A stretch of DNA of 64,000 bases, from positions 1-64,000 of the forward strand of contig CAWDXZ010000002.1 of assembly GCA_963806455.1 (NCBI GenBank). Direction: 5' to 3'. The notes below the pieces were generated by a model that saw only the letters and a program-made list of their open reading frames with translations, did not search any database and had not been told where the DNA came from. Shown here piece by piece: positions 48,506 to 57,735 of the stretch. Both the position numbers and the translations under genes were made by a program. The stretch comes from Bog-756 sp963806455 (GTDB taxonomy: Bacteria > Actinomycetota > Acidimicrobiia > Acidimicrobiales > RAAP-2). How positions within the stretch are numbered: the first letter of the stretch is position 1; each line of letters begins with the position of its first letter.

Positions 48506-49273
48506 TTAGGTCCGAGGTTCCCAGGTAAAGAACAAAACAGCAAGGAGCAGGCCCCCGAGTCCCCACAGAGCGACCAGTGCAACATCGCCCCAAGAGAAAC
48601 GGGTTCCCAGCAGGCCGGCCTCCAATCCCGAAACGAACTGCCGGACGGGAAAGATGCGGGCGGTCCATTGGATCCACTCTGGGGACTTGTTGTCGAGGGG
48701 AAAGAAGATGCCAGAGACGAACAGCACAGGCAGGATGGATGCGTTGACAATGGCGGGCGCTGCGTCGGCGTTGGGAACGATAGAGGTGATGGCCAGTCCG
48801 AGGGCGGCAAATCCTCCTGCTCCGACCAGGAGCATCGCGACAAACTGCAGAAGGCTCACTCCGGTAGGTAGGTCCGCGTGATAGGCGATCCTCCCGAAAG
48901 CTGCGGTAATGGTTACGAGCAGTACGGCGATGAGGGTGGCGTGGACCACGCGGGCCGCGAGGTAGATCGAATTGGGTAGCGGTGATCCATCGGTTCGCTT
49001 CAAGACGCCGAGATCACGCTGAACAGTGATGTTCAAGGCGATGTTGTTGAAGCAAGCTGATATCACGGCGAAGCCGGCCATCGCGGCTACGTAGTAAGTG
49101 GATGAGCTGACGATTCTGCCAGGTAGCTGCAACTTGAAGTTACCCAGCAGCGACGTGAAGATAACGAGGAGCATCAAGGGAAACATGAAGGTGAAGAAAG
49201 CGGATGCGGGATTCCGCCAGAACGCCTTGTTCACGTAGCGCAGCTGGGACGAGAGAAGAGTCAGCTTGGTCAT
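48506..49273 (-). CDS. ABC-2 type permease (DrrB-like)
   Basis: ATG 49273 (TKLTLLSSQLRYVNKAFWRN) gives about 255 residues with six predicted membrane helices: FFTFMFPLMLLVIFTSLL, YYVAAMAGFAVISAC, ATLIAVLLVTITAAFG, FVAMLLVGAGGFAALGLAI, IVNASILPVLFVSGIFF, and a C-terminal helix. It is the membrane partner of the ATPase just upstream and belongs to the daunorubicin-resistance-type efflux family. It is the third gene of a tetR-ATPase-permease operon. The substrate is unknown. Confidence 0.85.
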   Translation of the reverse strand: MTKLTLLSSQLRYVNKAFWRNPASAFFTFMFPLMLLVIFTSLLGNFKLQLPGRIVSSSTYYVAAMAGFAVISACFNNIALNITVQRDLGVLKRTDGSPLPNSIYLAARVVHATLIAVLLVTITAAFGRIAYHADLPTGVSLLQFVAMLLVGAGGFAALGLAITSIVPNADAAPAIVNASILPVLFVSGIFFPLDNKSPEWIQWTARIFPVRQFVSGLEAGLLGTRFSWGDVALVALWGLGGLLLAVLFFTWEPRT

Positions 49274-49293
49274 GCCCAAACCCTCCATTTCTC

Positions 49294-50271
49294 CTAGTGG
49301 ACCTTCCGGATCGCGTCCCCGAGCCCATCCGCGCCGGTGAGGCGCAGATAGGCGTCTTCGAGCGACGGGCGGACGATCTCGAGGCCCTCGAGGCCGATCC
49401 GGTGCTGGAGCGCCCATCCGGTCAGGTCATGGAGCGCAGCGGCCAGATCGTCGGGAGTGAATTGGGCCATTCCGTTCGGCAGCGGGGCGACGGCGAGCTG
49501 TGATGGCGGCTCTTGACCGTCTGGCAGGCAGAACCGGACGGTCGTCCGGGCGGCATGAAGACCGGCGATAGTGCCGGGGGTGCCCCGAGCCACGATCCGC
49601 CCACCGGCGATCACAGCCAGCTCGTCGGCTAGGAATTTGGCCTCGTCCATGTAGTGGGTGGTGAGCAAGACAGTCTTGCCCAACCCCGCCAGGTTCTTGA
49701 CCACCTGCCATGCCTCCCGACGCGCCAAGGGGTCGAACCCAGTGGTGGGCTCGTCCAGGAAGAGGAGTTCGGGATCCCCGGCGAGAGCGATGGCGACGTC
49801 GAGGCGGCGCTGCTGGCCTCCCGAGAGCTTCAGTACCCGGACCTTCTTCTTGGTCGAAAGTCCGACCAGGTCAAGAAGCTCATCGACGGGACGCGCGTGA
49901 GGGTAGTAACCCGCGTACATGGCCACTGTCTCGTGCACACTCAGATAGCGATCCACCCCGGTCGATTGGAGGACGATGCCGATGTGGCGCCGAAGCTCCT
50001 CGGGATGGCGGCCCGGATCGATACCGAGCACCGATATTTCGCCACTGTCACGACGGCGGTATCCCTCGAGGATCTCCACGGTAGTCGTCTTGCCGGCACC
50101 GTTCGGGCCCAGAAGAGCGAAGATCTCACCCCGCTCGATCTCGAAGTCGATGTCCTTCACCGCCTGCACGTTGCCGTAGGACTTCCGAAGCCCTCGGACC
50201 ACGATCGCCTTGGACCCCGCCTCGGCATGAGACGAGCCTGAAGCCGATTGCGCGGTAGGTGCCACGTTCAA
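49294..50271 (-). CDS. ABC transporter ATP-binding protein (DrrA-like)
   Basis: This intact 325-residue ATPase has Walker A GPNGAGKTT, signature LSGGQQRR, Walker B LLFLDEPT and the H-loop TTHYMDEA. The C-terminal extension typical of DrrA-type exporters follows. TTG 50271 overlaps the TetR stop, and GTG 50265 is an alternative start. It pairs with the permease 20 bases downstream. Confidence 0.9.
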   Translation of the reverse strand: MNVAPTAQSASGSSHAEAGSKAIVVRGLRKSYGNVQAVKDIDFEIERGEIFALLGPNGAGKTTTVEILEGYRRRDSGEISVLGIDPGRHPEELRRHIGIVLQSTGVDRYLSVHETVAMYAGYYPHARPVDELLDLVGLSTKKKVRVLKLSGGQQRRLDVAIALAGDPELLFLDEPTTGFDPLARREAWQVVKNLAGLGKTVLLTTHYMDEAKFLADELAVIAGGRIVARGTPGTIAGLHAARTTVRFCLPDGQEPPSQLAVAPLPNGMAQFTPDDLAAALHDLTGWALQHRIGLEGLEIVRPSLEDAYLRLTGADGLGDAIRKVH

Positions 50272-50928
50272 TCACCTGGAGGCTGATTGACGACGGCGGC
50301 TGTTTGGGGAAGGAGCCTGGGCCGGTGAAGCCATCGCGCCGTTGAGGAAGATATCGAGAGCGCGCCCCAGTCGATCGGGAAGGGCGTCGTGGCTGTCCTC
50401 CCACCAAAGACCGAGCCAGTTGATCGTGGTGAGCAGCATCGTCGCCGTCAGTAACTCGGCCAGCTGAAGAGGATCAGGACCGATTCGTAGTTCGCCCCGC
50501 ATCTGACCCTGGCGAAGCAGGTCGGCGAGCAATCGCTGGGTTGTCTTCTGTTGGTCTGCCATTGGCCCCGAGGCGCCAAAGAAGGCAGGTGTGCGAGTCG
50601 TGACCGTGGCCAGAAACTGGCGGTCGCCAGCGAAGCTCTGCGCCCAAAGTTCGACGATCTCAGCCAGGCGCTCCCGAACTGGTCTTTCCGCACCGGTAAG
50701 TTCGTACTCGAGAAGTGCTTGGTAAGCCTCGACCATCTCAACTGCGCTGGTTTCGAGAACCGCCTGTTTGGAGGCGAAATAGTTGAAGAAGGTCTTTTCG
50801 CTTATCCCGACGACCGCGATGATGTCGTGGACCCGCGTCTCATCGAAGCCGTGTTCGTGGAAGAGCCGTAGCGCTGTGTCGCGGATCTCCTGGCGCAGTC
50901 TCTGTTTGTGCTCCTCCCTACGTCCCAT
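50272..50928 (-). CDS. TetR family repressor
   Basis: ATG 50928 (GRREEHKQRLRQEIRDTAL) gives 218 residues with the TetR HTH RVHDIIAVVGISEKTFFNYF at about residues 33-52. The C-terminal ligand domain is divergent, as usual. It is the first gene of the efflux operon, and the palindrome 27 bases upstream makes autoregulation likely. Export of the inducer by the linked ABC pump is the usual logic of such operons. Confidence 0.85.
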   Translation of the reverse strand: MGRREEHKQRLRQEIRDTALRLFHEHGFDETRVHDIIAVVGISEKTFFNYFASKQAVLETSAVEMVEAYQALLEYELTGAERPVRERLAEIVELWAQSFAGDRQFLATVTTRTPAFFGASGPMADQQKTTQRLLADLLRQGQMRGELRIGPDPLQLAELLTATMLLTTINWLGLWWEDSHDALPDRLGRALDIFLNGAMASPAQAPSPNSRRRQSASR

Positions 50929-50954
50929 ACCGGGTACTTCCGATCCTACAGCCA

Positions 50955-50980
50955 CTGTACGTTAAGTTACAGTTACTGTA
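50955..50980. promoter_or_regulatory. TetR operator candidate with three half-sites
   Basis: The 13-base perfect palindrome TACAGTTACTGTA (50968-50980) shares a half-site with an outer CTGTA at 50955-50959, giving three alternating half-sites. TATATA at its right edge could be the -10 box of the minus-strand operon, so binding would block transcription. Confidence 0.65.
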
Positions 50981-51139
50981 TATAACCACCAGCCGGATGG
51001 CAAGCACCCAGCGTCGAAAGGGAAATGAGGACGCAGAGGCCCTCGTTCGTGAAGGGTCCAAATAACCGGACGCGTGCCATCGTCGCTACGGATCGCGTGG
51101 TTTGCGGGCATGTATGGTGCACTTATTAGAACCGACTTC

Positions 51140-52095
51140 CCTGAAGGGTGTCATCACCAATACGTGCGCTCTTCGTGACATCGAATTCGCACAGAAGGTG
51201 AGAAGCCAGAGGGGCAATTGTGGACGGTTTCGTAATATTCACATTCAACGACTGGTTGCAGACGACTGACACGATGGTCGTCGCCTGACCTCGTACGCTT
51301 GGCGCAGATCTCCGGGGTACTACCAACGTTGAGGATCGTGGTTGGCTACGCACCTTTCCGGTAGTACTCGTGGATCCAGTCCGCCGAGTCGATCGCGGCG
51401 GGTAATGCCCTCCGAGGTGGGGGAGAGGCAAGATACGTTCGACCGTCTTTCGGGAGGAAGCAGATCGAGGCCCCGATGCGGTCTCTCTCGGTTGTAATGG
51501 TCGACATAGGTCGTGAGCACTGATCGGAGATGGCGTTCGTTCACAACGAAGACCCGGTCGAAACATTCACTTCGGACAGTCCGAACGAACCGTTCGGCAT
51601 AGGCATTGGCTCGGGGCGCTCGCCAAGGCGTGCGCAGGATTCTGATCCCTTCCGCTTTGAACACCTCGTCGAAGGTGGCGCCGGAGCGCCTGTCACGGTC
51701 GTGAACCAGGAACCTGATGGGGATGTCTCGGGATTCTCGTACGTCGGAAAGATTGCGGGCGATCTGGGTGCACCAGTTGAGATTGGTGGCCCCGTCGGTC
51801 ACTCCTCCGATTAGGACCTTTCTGGTCTGGAGATCGATGAAGAAGAGCACGTGGAGCGTCTTCAGCGTGATCGTTCCACCGTGAAGAGGTCGCAGGCGAT
51901 GATGGATGCCGCCTGGTTTCGCATGAATTGGCACCAGGTATCGCGCTTCGGACCGGGCCGTCGCTTCGGGGAGGTGATCCGTCGAATGCTCGAGGCCGAG
52001 ATCTCGATTGCCAGCTTCTTGAGCTCCCCCTGGATGCGTCGGTAGCCCCAGAGCGGGTTCTCCTTCGCCAATCGCCACACGAGCAGCTGGGTCTC
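51140..52095 (-). mobile_element. Truncated IS, same type as 47012
   Basis: The left end CCTGAAGGGTGTCATCACC at 51140 and the neighbouring sequence match the IS at 47012. The transposase runs on the minus strand from about 52095 to 51320 (LVWRLAKENPLWGYRRIQ, RAPRANAYAERFVRTVRSEC). A frame change near 51880 and a shifted tail disable it. The right part is missing where the BlaI-type gene begins. Confidence 0.75.
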
Positions 52096-52458
52096 ATGGA
52101 CGTGCTCTGGGCCGCCTTCGATCGCGATCTCAGCGCCCGGGAGATCGAGGAGCGACTTCCGGGCTACGCCTACACCACGCTGCTCACCGTCCTCGACCGG
52201 CTGCATCGCAAGGGACTCGTCCGGCGAGCGAAGGATGGCCGGGCGTTTCGGTACGTGGCCGTGACCAGCCGCGAGGAGTACAGCGCGGAGCTCATGCGAG
52301 AGGCGTTGGGTGCGGCGACCGACCGCGACGCGGTGCTGGTCCGCTTCGCCGAGACCGTGTCCTCAGCCGACGCGACGGTCCTTCGTGGCGCGCTGGCCAA
52401 TGCGACCAGTGACGACGACCCGAACGAGAAAAACTCCCGTCGGCAGGAGATGCCGTGA
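52096..52458 (+). pseudogene. BlaI/MecI-type repressor, N-terminally truncated
   Basis: The reading DVLWAAFDRDLSAREIEERL and GYAYTTLLTVLDRLHRKGLV, with RRAKDGRAFRYVAVTSREEY, is a BlaI/CopY winged-helix repressor. The usual first 10-15 residues are missing because IS sequence runs up to the ATG at 52096. The winged helix is nearly complete. It overlaps the following M56 peptidase gene by 4 bases, the standard blaI-blaR1 arrangement. Confidence 0.75.
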
Positions 52459-53378
52459 TCATCGCGGCGGTCTTCGCGGCGATTACGGTCGCTCTATTCG
52501 GGCTGGTGCCAGTCTTCCTGGACCGAGCACGGTGGTCGGTCCGCGCTCCGAGGTCGGCAGTGGTGCTCTGGCAGTCGATTGGCCTCGCCGGGGGCGTGGC
52601 CGCCATCGGCACGGGTTTTGCCGTGGCGGTGGCACCGCTTCACCAGCCCCTCCCCGTCGGGGTGTCCCGGATGCTCGCCCGGGCCTTGGCAGGCCACCCG
52701 CTTGCGGGACTTGGCCTCTAATGAAGCGCTTGGGCTCACGGTCGCTGTCGATGTCACCCTTGTGCTCGCGGGTGGCCTGGGTGTGACGGCGATCCGCACG
52801 TTGCGGTGCCGCGCTCGTCATCGTCAGCTGCTGGACCTGGTCGGGACGAGAAGCGGCGCGCTGTCCGGAGCGCTCGTTCTGGATCACGCGCAACCCGTCT
52901 CGTACTGCCTTCCTGGCCTGCGGACCCGCATCGTGGTCAGTGCTGGAGCGCTGTTTGCACTCGACTCCGACGAGGTCGCCGCCGTGGTCTCCCAGGAGCA
53001 GGGGGCACGCCCACGCTCGTCACGATCTTGTGATGTTGCCCTTCGCCTCGATGGTCGATCTCCTGCGATGGGTGCCGTATGTGCGGCTCGCGCCTCGGGG
53101 CCGTCGGCATGCTCCTCGAGATGGCCGCTGATGACTTCGCCAGTCGTTCGCATGGAAGGCGGACGGTGGCGAGTGCTCTCGTCCACCTCGCCGACGCCGG
53201 AGCCAACTCCATCCCGGCGTGCGCGCTCGGAGCTTCGGAAGCGGCGGTGGTCGCTCGGGTTCGCCGGCTGGTTGAAAAGAAAACGGGTTCGCATCGAGCG
53301 ACACTCGTTGGCTTCACGGGTGCTTTGGGCACGCTCTCACTCCCGGTCGCGACCGCATTAGTGCCCATGCTCCGCTAA
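52455..53378 (+). pseudogene. BlaR1-like M56 metallopeptidase, frameshifted, zinc site mutated
   Basis: The N-terminal membrane helices (IIAAVFAAITVALFGLVPVF) are intact to a stop at 52721. The next part (SYCLPGLRTRIVVSAGALFA, LDSDEVAAVVSQEQGA) and the last (HARHDLVMLPFASMVDLLRW to ATALVPMLR) are in other frames. The expected HERGH zinc motif reads QEQG followed by a shift, so the first zinc-ligand His is replaced by Gln. The sensor protease is almost certainly dead. Confidence 0.75.
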
Positions 53379-53389
53379 ACGATGGCTCG

Positions 53390-53680
53390 GATGGGGGTTG
53401 GATCCGCGGTCCACCTTTGAGGATCGCCGGCTGGTGCGACCGTCGAGGGCAACGGAGCACGTCCGTCCCGTTCGGCGCCTGCCCGCGCCTGTTCCGATTT
53501 TCACGTGTTCGCCCAAGTCAAGCGGCCGCATCTCGGGCCGACCACAGCACGGAATCGATCGGATCGATCACCCAGGCGGGAGCAGCAAGCGTAAATCGCG
53601 CTGTAGATAGGACCACCTGCGGCGGACGAAAAGCGTCCGCTCATTTTGCAATGTGATCCTCAGCGGTCGAAGGGTCGGGC
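53390..53680. other. No gene recognised
   Basis: This lies between the M56 remnant and the convergent fur-type gene. I see no defined element. Confidence 0.35.
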
Positions 53681-54142
53681 TCAGGAACGGCGGGAAAGGC
53701 GGCGTCGATTACCTGGAGGTGCGCAGTCCGGGCAGGTGCCGGCGATCTCGACGGTGTGGGTGACATCTCGAAAGCCGTGCTCGTTGCCCGTTTTGGCGGC
53801 CCAGCGTTCGACTTGTGGTCCTTCGACTTCGATCGCGGTGCCGCAGAGACGGCAGACGAGGTGGTGGTGGTGGTCCCCGCTGGCGCAGCGTCGGTAGCGG
53901 GTTTCGCCGTCGTCGCTCCGTAGGGCGTCCAGCTCGCCGGCGTCGGCGAGGGATCGGACTTGGTTGTAGACGGTGGTGAGGGCGATGTTCTCGCCGTGGG
54001 CTTGGAGCTCGGCGTGGAGTTCTTGAGCCGAGCGGAAACCGTCGGAGGCCGCCAAGACGGCGGCCAGGGCGCGCTTTTGCCGCGTCGAGCGCTCTTGGGG
54101 CGCCCGACGCGGCTGACCGTCAGCGTCGGCGGCGATCGTCAT
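53681..54142 (-). CDS. Fur/Zur family regulator
   Basis: The 153-residue protein has the winged-helix part RAPQERSTRQKRALAAVLAA and NIALTTVYNQVRSLADAGEL, then the metal-binding part CASGDHHHHLVCRLCG and CPDC. Both CxxC pairs and the HHHH segment are present. It is the third gene of the ArsR and His-rich operon, divergent from a zinc uptake system, so Zur function (zinc-dependent repression) is the best guess. Confidence 0.85.
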   Translation of the reverse strand: MTIAADADGQPRRAPQERSTRQKRALAAVLAASDGFRSAQELHAELQAHGENIALTTVYNQVRSLADAGELDALRSDDGETRYRRCASGDHHHHLVCRLCGTAIEVEGPQVERWAAKTGNEHGFRDVTHTVEIAGTCPDCAPPGNRRRLSRRS

Positions 54143-54162
54143 TGATTCCGTAGTCGACCGTC

Positions 54163-54459
54163 TCAGTGGTCGTCCCAGTGGTCTTCGTGGGCGGCATGGC
54201 GGTGCCCGTCGTGGACATAGTCGACGTGATCATCGTGGGGGACGGCGACATGTCCGCAGCCATCCCCGTGGGTGTGATCGTGTCCGGGGTGCTCGATGTG
54301 GCCCTCGGCGGTGCACTCGTCGAAGTGCCCGTCGTGGGCGGCGTGCAGGTGCCCGTCGTGGATGTAGTCGACATGGTCGCCGTGGGGGACGGCGACATGC
54401 CCGCAGCCGTCACCGTGCACGTGGGTGTGGTCAGCATGTTCGACGTGGGTGGTGATCAT
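54163..54459 (-). CDS. His-rich metal-binding protein with two repeats
   Basis: The 98-residue protein is about one-quarter histidine and consists of two similar halves. Each has a HGDGCGHVAVPH core followed by DHVDY, HDGH and HAAH. No membrane or signal segment is seen. It probably binds several zinc ions in the cytoplasm, as a buffer or chaperone. It overlaps the ArsR gene by 4 bases. Confidence 0.8.
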   Translation of the reverse strand: MITTHVEHADHTHVHGDGCGHVAVPHGDHVDYIHDGHLHAAHDGHFDECTAEGHIEHPGHDHTHGDGCGHVAVPHDDHVDYVHDGHRHAAHEDHWDDH

Positions 54460-54773
54460 GGGTGTTCCTCCTGTGAGTGTCGGATGGCGTCGTTGACGAT
54501 GTGACCAACGCGGGCGTCGGTCAGTTGGTAAGTGATCTCGGTACCGCGCCGGGTGGTGGTGACCAGGCCGGCTTCACGTAGCACCTTGAGGTGTTGGGAC
54601 AACAGTGGCTGGCTCACCGCCCGTCCGGAAGCTTCGAGCGACGTCTGTAACTCGTGGACGCAGCGAGGCGCCTCGCAGAGCTCGACGACCGTGGCCAAGC
54701 GGACCGCAGACGCCAGCGCCTTGAGCAGATCCACGGCCGCGGCCAGCCGATCGGTCACCTTCGTGTCAGCCAC
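54456..54773 (-). CDS. ArsR/SmtB family metal-sensing repressor
   Basis: This is a 105-residue winged-helix protein: LLKALASAVRLATVVELCEA, RCVHEL, GRAVSQPLLSQHLKVLREAG, LVTTTRRGTEITYQL. Cysteines in ELCEAPRC near helix 3, and His residues near the C-terminus (RVGHIVNDAIRHSQEEH), fit a zinc-type sensor. GTG 54773 is the likely start. First gene of the ArsR, His-rich, Fur operon. Confidence 0.85.
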   Translation of the reverse strand: MADTKVTDRLAAAVDLLKALASAVRLATVVELCEAPRCVHELQTSLEASGRAVSQPLLSQHLKVLREAGLVTTTRRGTEITYQLTDARVGHIVNDAIRHSQEEHP

Positions 54774-54792
54774 GGCAGTTACATTAGTCCCT

Positions 54793-54804
54793 CCTTATAT
54801 AAGG
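54793..54804. promoter_or_regulatory. Perfect palindrome CCTTATATAAGG
   Basis: This 12-base perfect palindrome lies 20 bases upstream of the arsR-type start and contains TATATA. It is a likely operator/-10 overlap for the minus-strand operon. Confidence 0.55.
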
Positions 54805-54832
54805 AACAAGCCATGGACCTGCGTCACGGGGT

Positions 54833-54855
54833 GTATTTGCAACCATTCCAGATAC
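54833..54855. promoter_or_regulatory. Imperfect 10-3-10 inverted repeat
   Basis: GTATTTGCAA and TTCCAGATAC are inverted with 8 of 10 matches around a 3-base centre, between the divergent metal operons. The length and position fit a Fur/Zur-type box. Confidence 0.4.
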
Positions 54856-54980
54856 GACCTACGGTTAGCTGAAACTGATCCAGACAAGCTCCTGAGGACG
54901 CTGGTTTCGCCTCGGGGGTTGGAAGAGGTCGGTGGGGACCGTGTTGGCGACGCCGACGATGTCAGGAAGACCGGAGGACG

Positions 54981-55928
54981 ATGCTCAGATGGGCGAGGGT
55001 GACAGCTGGGATGGTGTGGCTCGGGGCGATGTTGTTGGCCGCCGGGTGTAGCTCGACGTCGACGCCTGACGCGGCGTCGAGCGCGGCGAGCAGCGGCGGG
55101 GGCACGGTGACGGTGGTGGCGGGGGAGAACGAGTACGGCAACGTGGCGTCTCAGATCGGCGGCAAGTACGTGCGCGTGTATTCGGTGGACTCGAACCCGA
55201 ACACTGATCCCCACACCTATGAGGCCACGCCGAGTGTGGGTCAGAAGATCGCCAACGCGAACCTGCTGATCGAGAACGGTGTGGGCTACGACACCTTCAT
55301 GGACACCCTTGCCTCGGCGTCGCCGAACTCAGCTCGCAAGGTGATCAACGTGCAACATCTGCTGGCTCTCCCCGACACCACGCCGAACCCTCACTTGTGG
55401 TACGACCCGAGGACGATGCCGGCCGTGGCCCAGGCCTTGGCGTCTGAGCTTTCTTCGCTCGACCCGGTGCATGCATCGACATTCCAAGCCAATGAGGCCA
55501 AGTTCGTGGCTTCGCTCCAGCAGTGGTTCAACGCCGTCGCCACCTTCAAGGCCAAGTACGCGGGTACGACCGCGGCGACGACTGAGCCGGTCGCCGACTA
55601 CCTGCTGACGGCCATGGGAATTAACAATTTGACGCCGTTCCAGTTCCAAGCCGACATCATGAACGGCACCGACCCCACCCCCCAGGACGTGTCGTTGGAG
55701 AAGGGGTTCTTCACCAAGCACCAGGTGAAGGTGTTCTGTTACAACCAGCAGGTAACCAGCGCTCTTACGGATTCGATCCGTCAGACCGCGCTGTCGGCCG
55801 GTGTGCCAGTCGTTGGGGTGTACGAGACGATGCCCGTTCCCGGCTACGACTACCAATCCTGGATGATGGCCGAGCTCAACGCCATCCAAAAGGCCATCAC
55901 CACCGGCGCCTCCACCCAGCACCTGTGA
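54981..55928 (+). CDS. Zinc/manganese ABC transporter lipoprotein (ZnuA-like)
   Basis: ATG 54981 follows GGAGG. A lipoprotein signal peptide ends at LAAGCSS. The 315-residue cluster A-I binding protein has conserved ligand regions DPHTYEATP, NPHLWYDP, TEPVADYLL and GVYETMP. It lacks the long His-rich loop of many ZnuAs. First gene of a four-gene uptake operon with overlapping ends; its His-binding protein relatives are on the other strand. Confidence 0.85.
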   Translation: MLRWARVTAGMVWLGAMLLAAGCSSTSTPDAASSAASSGGGTVTVVAGENEYGNVASQIGGKYVRVYSVDSNPNTDPHTYEATPSVGQKIANANLLIENGVGYDTFMDTLASASPNSARKVINVQHLLALPDTTPNPHLWYDPRTMPAVAQALASELSSLDPVHASTFQANEAKFVASLQQWFNAVATFKAKYAGTTAATTEPVADYLLTAMGINNLTPFQFQADIMNGTDPTPQDVSLEKGFFTKHQVKVFCYNQQVTSALTDSIRQTALSAGVPVVGVYETMPVPGYDYQSWMMAELNAIQKAITTGASTQHL

Positions 55929-56809
55929 CCGTGGAACCTGACCCCGTGGCGGCGACCGGAGCCCCGCCGCTGGGAGACGACGCCGGCGTGCGCGCTCCCC
56001 AACCGGTGCTTCGGGTCGAGGACGTGAGCGTTTCGCTCGGAGGCCGCCGGGTTCTCGACCGGGTGTCGTTCTCGGTCGAGTCTGGCGGGTTCTGTGGGCT
56101 TATCGGCTCGAACGGAGCAGGCAAGACCACGCTGCTGCGGGTGATCCTCGGCCTGGTCGCCCCGAGCGGCGGCCGGATCGTCGTGAGCGGTGGGACCCGG
56201 TCGCGACGGAACCCACAGGTTGGCTACGTCCCTCAGAAGATCGTCCTCGATGCGGACATGCCGCTCCGAGGACGAGATCTCGTCGGACTCGGTCTCGACG
56301 GGCACCACTTTGGGATCGCCAGACCGGCAGCCAAGCGCCGCCTCGCGGTGGAGGAAATGCTCGACGCGGTCGGAGCGACCCGGTTCGCCGATGCTCGGAT
56401 CGGGAACCTGTCAGGTGGGGAGCAGCAGCGGGTCCTGATTGCCCAGGCGCTCATCTGTCGCCCGAAACTGTTGCTGCTCGACGAGCCGTTGGCCAACCTT
56501 GATATCCGCTCCGCCGCCGAGGTGGTCGAGCTCCTGGCCCGGATCGCTGCGGAACATCGCATCGCCATCCTGCTCTCCGCGCACGACATGAACCCGCTGC
56601 TGCCGGTCATGGACCGCGTCGTCTACCTCGCCGACGGCCGGGCCGCATCGGGCACGACCGACCAGGTTGTCCGAACCGACACCCTCAGCCGGCTTTATGG
56701 CCACCACGTCGAGGTGATCCACGTCGAGGGCCGGGTGCTGGTCGTCTCGGGTGCCGAGCATCAGGTCCACCATGCCGACGACACCGACCTCTTTCTGCGG
56801 GGGGCGTGA
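55925..56809 (+). CDS. Zinc ABC transporter ATPase (ZnuC-like)
   Basis: GTG 55925 overlaps the previous stop. The 294-residue ATPase has Walker A GSNGAGKTT, signature LSGGEQQR, Walker B LLLLDEPL and switch SAHDMNPLL. It energises the two permeases encoded immediately downstream. Confidence 0.9.
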   Translation: MTVEPDPVAATGAPPLGDDAGVRAPQPVLRVEDVSVSLGGRRVLDRVSFSVESGGFCGLIGSNGAGKTTLLRVILGLVAPSGGRIVVSGGTRSRRNPQVGYVPQKIVLDADMPLRGRDLVGLGLDGHHFGIARPAAKRRLAVEEMLDAVGATRFADARIGNLSGGEQQRVLIAQALICRPKLLLLDEPLANLDIRSAAEVVELLARIAAEHRIAILLSAHDMNPLLPVMDRVVYLADGRAASGTTDQVVRTDTLSRLYGHHVEVIHVEGRVLVVSGAEHQVHHADDTDLFLRGA

Positions 56810-57735
56810 TGCTCCTCGCCGCCTCGTGGCCCCCACTGTTCGAACCGGGGTTCTTCTCGTCGGAGCCGGTCCACGTCGCTCTGATCGTGGGCGCGATCGC
56901 GGCGGCCGTGTCTGGAATCGTGGGAGTGTTCACGGTGATCCGGGGACAGTCGTTCGCCGGACATGCGCTCGCTGACATCGGCACGGCCGGCGGTTCGGCT
57001 GCGTTTTTGGTCGGAGCCTCCACCCTGTACGGGTTCGTTGCCTTCAACGTCGTGGCGGCCGCCGTCATGGAACTCATCGGTATTCGCAGACCTCGAGGAC
57101 GGGACCTCGCCACCGGTATTGTGCTCGGCGCCTCGCTGGGGCTGGCGGCCCTGTTCCTCTACGAAGGCACCATCAGTTCGAGCACTACTGGGGCCACCGT
57201 GAACGTGCTGTTCGGATCCATTTTCACCCTGCCTGCCGGCACCACGACCGTCATCGCCGTCCTCGGCGTCGCCTCGGTCGCCCTGATCGCCGTCTTGTAC
57301 CGGCCCCTCCTCCTCAGCTCCGTGAGCTACGAGCTGGCCGCAGCGCGCCGGGTGCCGGTCCGCCTGGTCGGCGGCGGCTACCTCCTTGCCCTTGCCTTGG
57401 CGGTGTCGATGTCGGCGGTCACGATCGGGGCCATCCTCTCGACGGCCCTGTTGATCGGACCGGCCGCCATCGCACTGCGGGTGGCGACCCGGACCGGGGT
57501 TGCCATCGCCGTCGCGGCTGTAGTCGGCGTGTTCGCCTGCTGGGCCGGGACGTTGATCGCCTACGACAGCACCGTGTGGGCGGGCGGGAACGGCTGGCCA
57601 GTCAGCTTCTGCATCGTGGCCGTCATCTTCGTCCTCTACTTGGCCTCGGGGGTCATCTCCCGCCTCCGAACGGACCGGCGACCGGCGACGACCGGCGATC
57701 GGCCGACGGCTGTCGAGCCCGTCGAGGTGGCCTGA
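56809..57735 (+). CDS. Zinc ABC transporter permease 1 (ZnuB-like)
   Basis: ATG 56809 overlaps the ATPase stop in TGATG. The protein of about 308 residues has eight or nine hydrophobic helices (VALIVGAIAAAVSGIVGVF, GHALADIGTAGGSAAFLVG, VSMSAVTIGAILSTALLIG), characteristic of the ABC-3 family. The GHALADIG segment is a family hallmark. Confidence 0.9.
   Translation: MLLAASWPPLFEPGFFSSEPVHVALIVGAIAAAVSGIVGVFTVIRGQSFAGHALADIGTAGGSAAFLVGASTLYGFVAFNVVAAAVMELIGIRRPRGRDLATGIVLGASLGLAALFLYEGTISSSTTGATVNVLFGSIFTLPAGTTTVIAVLGVASVALIAVLYRPLLLSSVSYELAAARRVPVRLVGGGYLLALALAVSMSAVTIGAILSTALLIGPAAIALRVATRTGVAIAVAAVVGVFACWAGTLIAYDSTVWAGGNGWPVSFCIVAVIFVLYLASGVISRLRTDRRPATTGDRPTAVEPVEVA

Noticed and set aside
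54166..54504. Plus-strand reading rich in Val/Gly opposite the His-rich gene
   Set aside because: It is the complement of repeated His/Asp codons. The minus strand fits an operon with 4-base overlap, and the plus-strand reading has no RBS or family.
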